Source: Panonychus citri (taxonomy: Eukaryota > Arthropoda > Arachnida > Trombidiformes > Tetranychidae). Taken from it: 64,000 nucleotides of DNA. The notes under the pieces were generated by a model that did not search any database, was not told where the DNA came from, and saw nothing but the letters and a program-made list of their open reading frames with translations. Of this stretch, positions 62,018 to 64,000 are shown piece by piece. Each line of letters begins with the position of its first letter. The first letter of the stretch is position 1. The stretch covers positions 1,908,501-1,972,500 of the forward strand of contig NW_026515546.1 of the NCBI RefSeq assembly GCF_014898815.1, read 5' to 3'. Made by a program: the position numbers and the translations under genes.

Positions 62018-64000
62018 TTAATTGTCGATTGATTGATTACTTGATTGTAATCAAAATCATCAGGTTCATATTAACTTGAAACATTTATCGAAACACTTTG
62101 ACAATTAACCATTAATTGTGTTGATTTGTTGACAATTCAGTTTCTAATTGTTGATAACTACATGGTCGTAATATTTATTATTAGTTAATGAAAATAAAAT
62201 TAATTGTTACTATTTGAAGATGATGAAGATGATGATTATTATTGATTTTGATCAATTTAACTCTAAACAATTTATTTTTTAATGAAACAGTTTTCATTGG
62301 GTTATTATTGTTGAACTTATATTATGAAAATTATGATTATTATTTGATCACTTTCCGGGTTAATTTAATTCACTGATTAAAAGTTAATAGTATCATTTTG
62401 ATTGCTATTGGAACTCAACTAGTTTAAACTGATTGTGTCTCGAGTTGTAACTGTTCAACATTTTTGTTCATTGTTTGGTGAATAATCAGCAACATGGCGC
62501 ATGGAACTTGATTCAGAACTTTTTTTCCCTCGAATACACTTACATGTACTTTCTTAGTTATCATGTTGAGTTTTTATTCTGACAATTTAAAATCGTCGTA
62601 GTGATTAGTTAATTAGTCATTGGAAATCAACCTGATGCTTTTAGAGTCTTGACAAGTTAATTGTTGTTGTTGTTGTTGTTGTTTTCCTTTGGTAGAGGTT
62701 TGATTTTTAATTGTTCACTGATTGTGTTGAGTAAATGTTGTGCAATTGGATTGACATTGATAAGCTTAATTGTGATTAAATTCACTTTCAATTTCAACAT
62801 CGAATTGGAAATAAAATTGTTAGTTTGATTCCCGATTCTTATTACATCAGATTATTTTCACAGTTAATTAAAATCAGTGTAAATATTTGATTAGTCTTAT
62901 TATTTAATTAGATTTGTTTAATTATCGTTTTTCTTTTTCAATAAGCAATTTAATTTTTATTGATTATTTTGCTCACAATTGACAATCATTGGAACTGATC
63001 AACAATCAGTGATTTAATTTTCATTGTGAGAAAAAGTTAATTGCTGCTTTTTGATTGTTGATCAGAATTGTTAAATCAAAGGTTATTTATATCATATTAT
63101 TAATCTCTCTTGAGACAATTAATAAATTCACAATTATTTGATTAGATTATCAATGAATGAATGGTTAACGTAACTATGGTAATGATGAGGATGGAGATGA
63201 AGATGAAGATGAAGATAAAGATGATAAATAAGATGAAAAGAAAGAGAAATGAAAAGATCCCAGATTTTGATGAATTTGTGAGATTTAACCAATACATTAG
63301 ACAGAGAATCAAATTAAATCAATTGTAAGTTAATTGTAACTTAATTGTAACCCGTGTTTTCAAACAATGAGGAAACAAAAGTGAACCAAATTAAATTAAA
63401 GGATTGACATTGGTGATAAATAATTAAGTTAATTGGTTATACATTTGGAAAGGGTTGAAGGTGAAAGGAAATCAAAGTTAATTGAATAAATTTTGTTTAC
63501 TTATTGATGATCAATGTTAATGTTGATCAAATTAAATCCTGGTCATTGATTAATCCCAACTGTTGATATTAGATTAAAATGATAATCATCATGATTAAGA
63601 TGATGTGATCATGTTGATTGTATATTTTTTGTTTGTCATTCAATTGATTGCGACGCATATTCAACATTTAATCATCAAGTATTCAGCTTATTATTAATAT
63701 CATTTGTTAATCATGTCCATCAAAATGAATACAATGAACATGAATTGGATGATGAAAAGATGATCTATCATCCATTTTAATCTCACTGGTCACTCACTGA
63801 CCATCTCCATCAGATGATCATCGTCATTCAACTTCCTCTCAAGTTTTAATCCTCCACCTCCTTTTATCATCATAATCACTTTATCATCTGATCAATTTAA
63901 CTAGAAATCATCAAATTTAATTGTTGACAAAAATCAAAAATGTCCATCGAGTTGATTAACTTTAATTGTTTCACCTAAAATTGTTTCCAAATTGTGTTGA
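62018..64000. other. neprilysin upstream region, no gene seen
   Basis: AT-rich. It contains a TTG run near 62660-62680 and GAT-type triplets at 63182-63235. It should include the neprilysin promoter, but no specific element could be identified. Confidence 0.45.

Overview
This window is nuclear DNA of an animal. It is strongly AT-rich, its genes are split by spliceosomal introns (GT..AG, often GTAAGT), and it encodes animal proteins: a MOB2 Hippo/NDR-kinase adaptor, a class C GPCR, EpsinR, an SDR16C-type retinol dehydrogenase, U2SURP, TIS11, a MARCH ligase and neprilysin. Compact genes, short introns and the family mix suggest an arthropod, most likely a mite such as a spider mite. The species is inferred from style, not proven by a marker. 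All exon models were built by hand from splice signals and reading phase.

Layout. MOB2 (-) fills 2459-6288. A gene-poor 6.4 kb stretch follows, with microsatellites and one strong hairpin. A five-exon class C GPCR (+) lies at 12764-20419. From 21061 to 22860 there is a small lineage-specific two-exon gene, a possible decayed relative on the other strand, and copies of a repeat with a CCGGCT core. EpsinR (-) spans 23140-26654. Orphan coding exons of unknown family sit at about 28098-28600, before an SDR16C dehydrogenase (+, 29380-30648). U2SURP (-, 31478-35656) and a secreted Cys-rich protein (+, 39021-40437) were originally head-to-head neighbours.

The most striking structure is a very recent tandem duplication of about 2.4 kb (34256-36670 and 36671-39078). 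It doubles the promoter region between those two genes. It leaves both genes intact at the outer ends and creates two truncated 5' gene copies in the middle.

Downstream come TIS11 (-), a MARCH-type RING-CH ligase (+), a secreted Cys-rich/Ser-Thr-rich protein with a 1.8 kb intron (-), a small unknown two-exon gene (-), a pair of intronless paralogous type I membrane proteins (+), and a complete 12-exon neprilysin-family metallopeptidase (-, 56740-62017).

The genes do not form one pathway. They are a normal mixture of signalling, trafficking, splicing, mRNA decay, ubiquitination and extracellular proteolysis genes, with several unrecognised and probably lineage-restricted genes between them. 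I found no tRNA, rRNA, CRISPR array or intact transposon.
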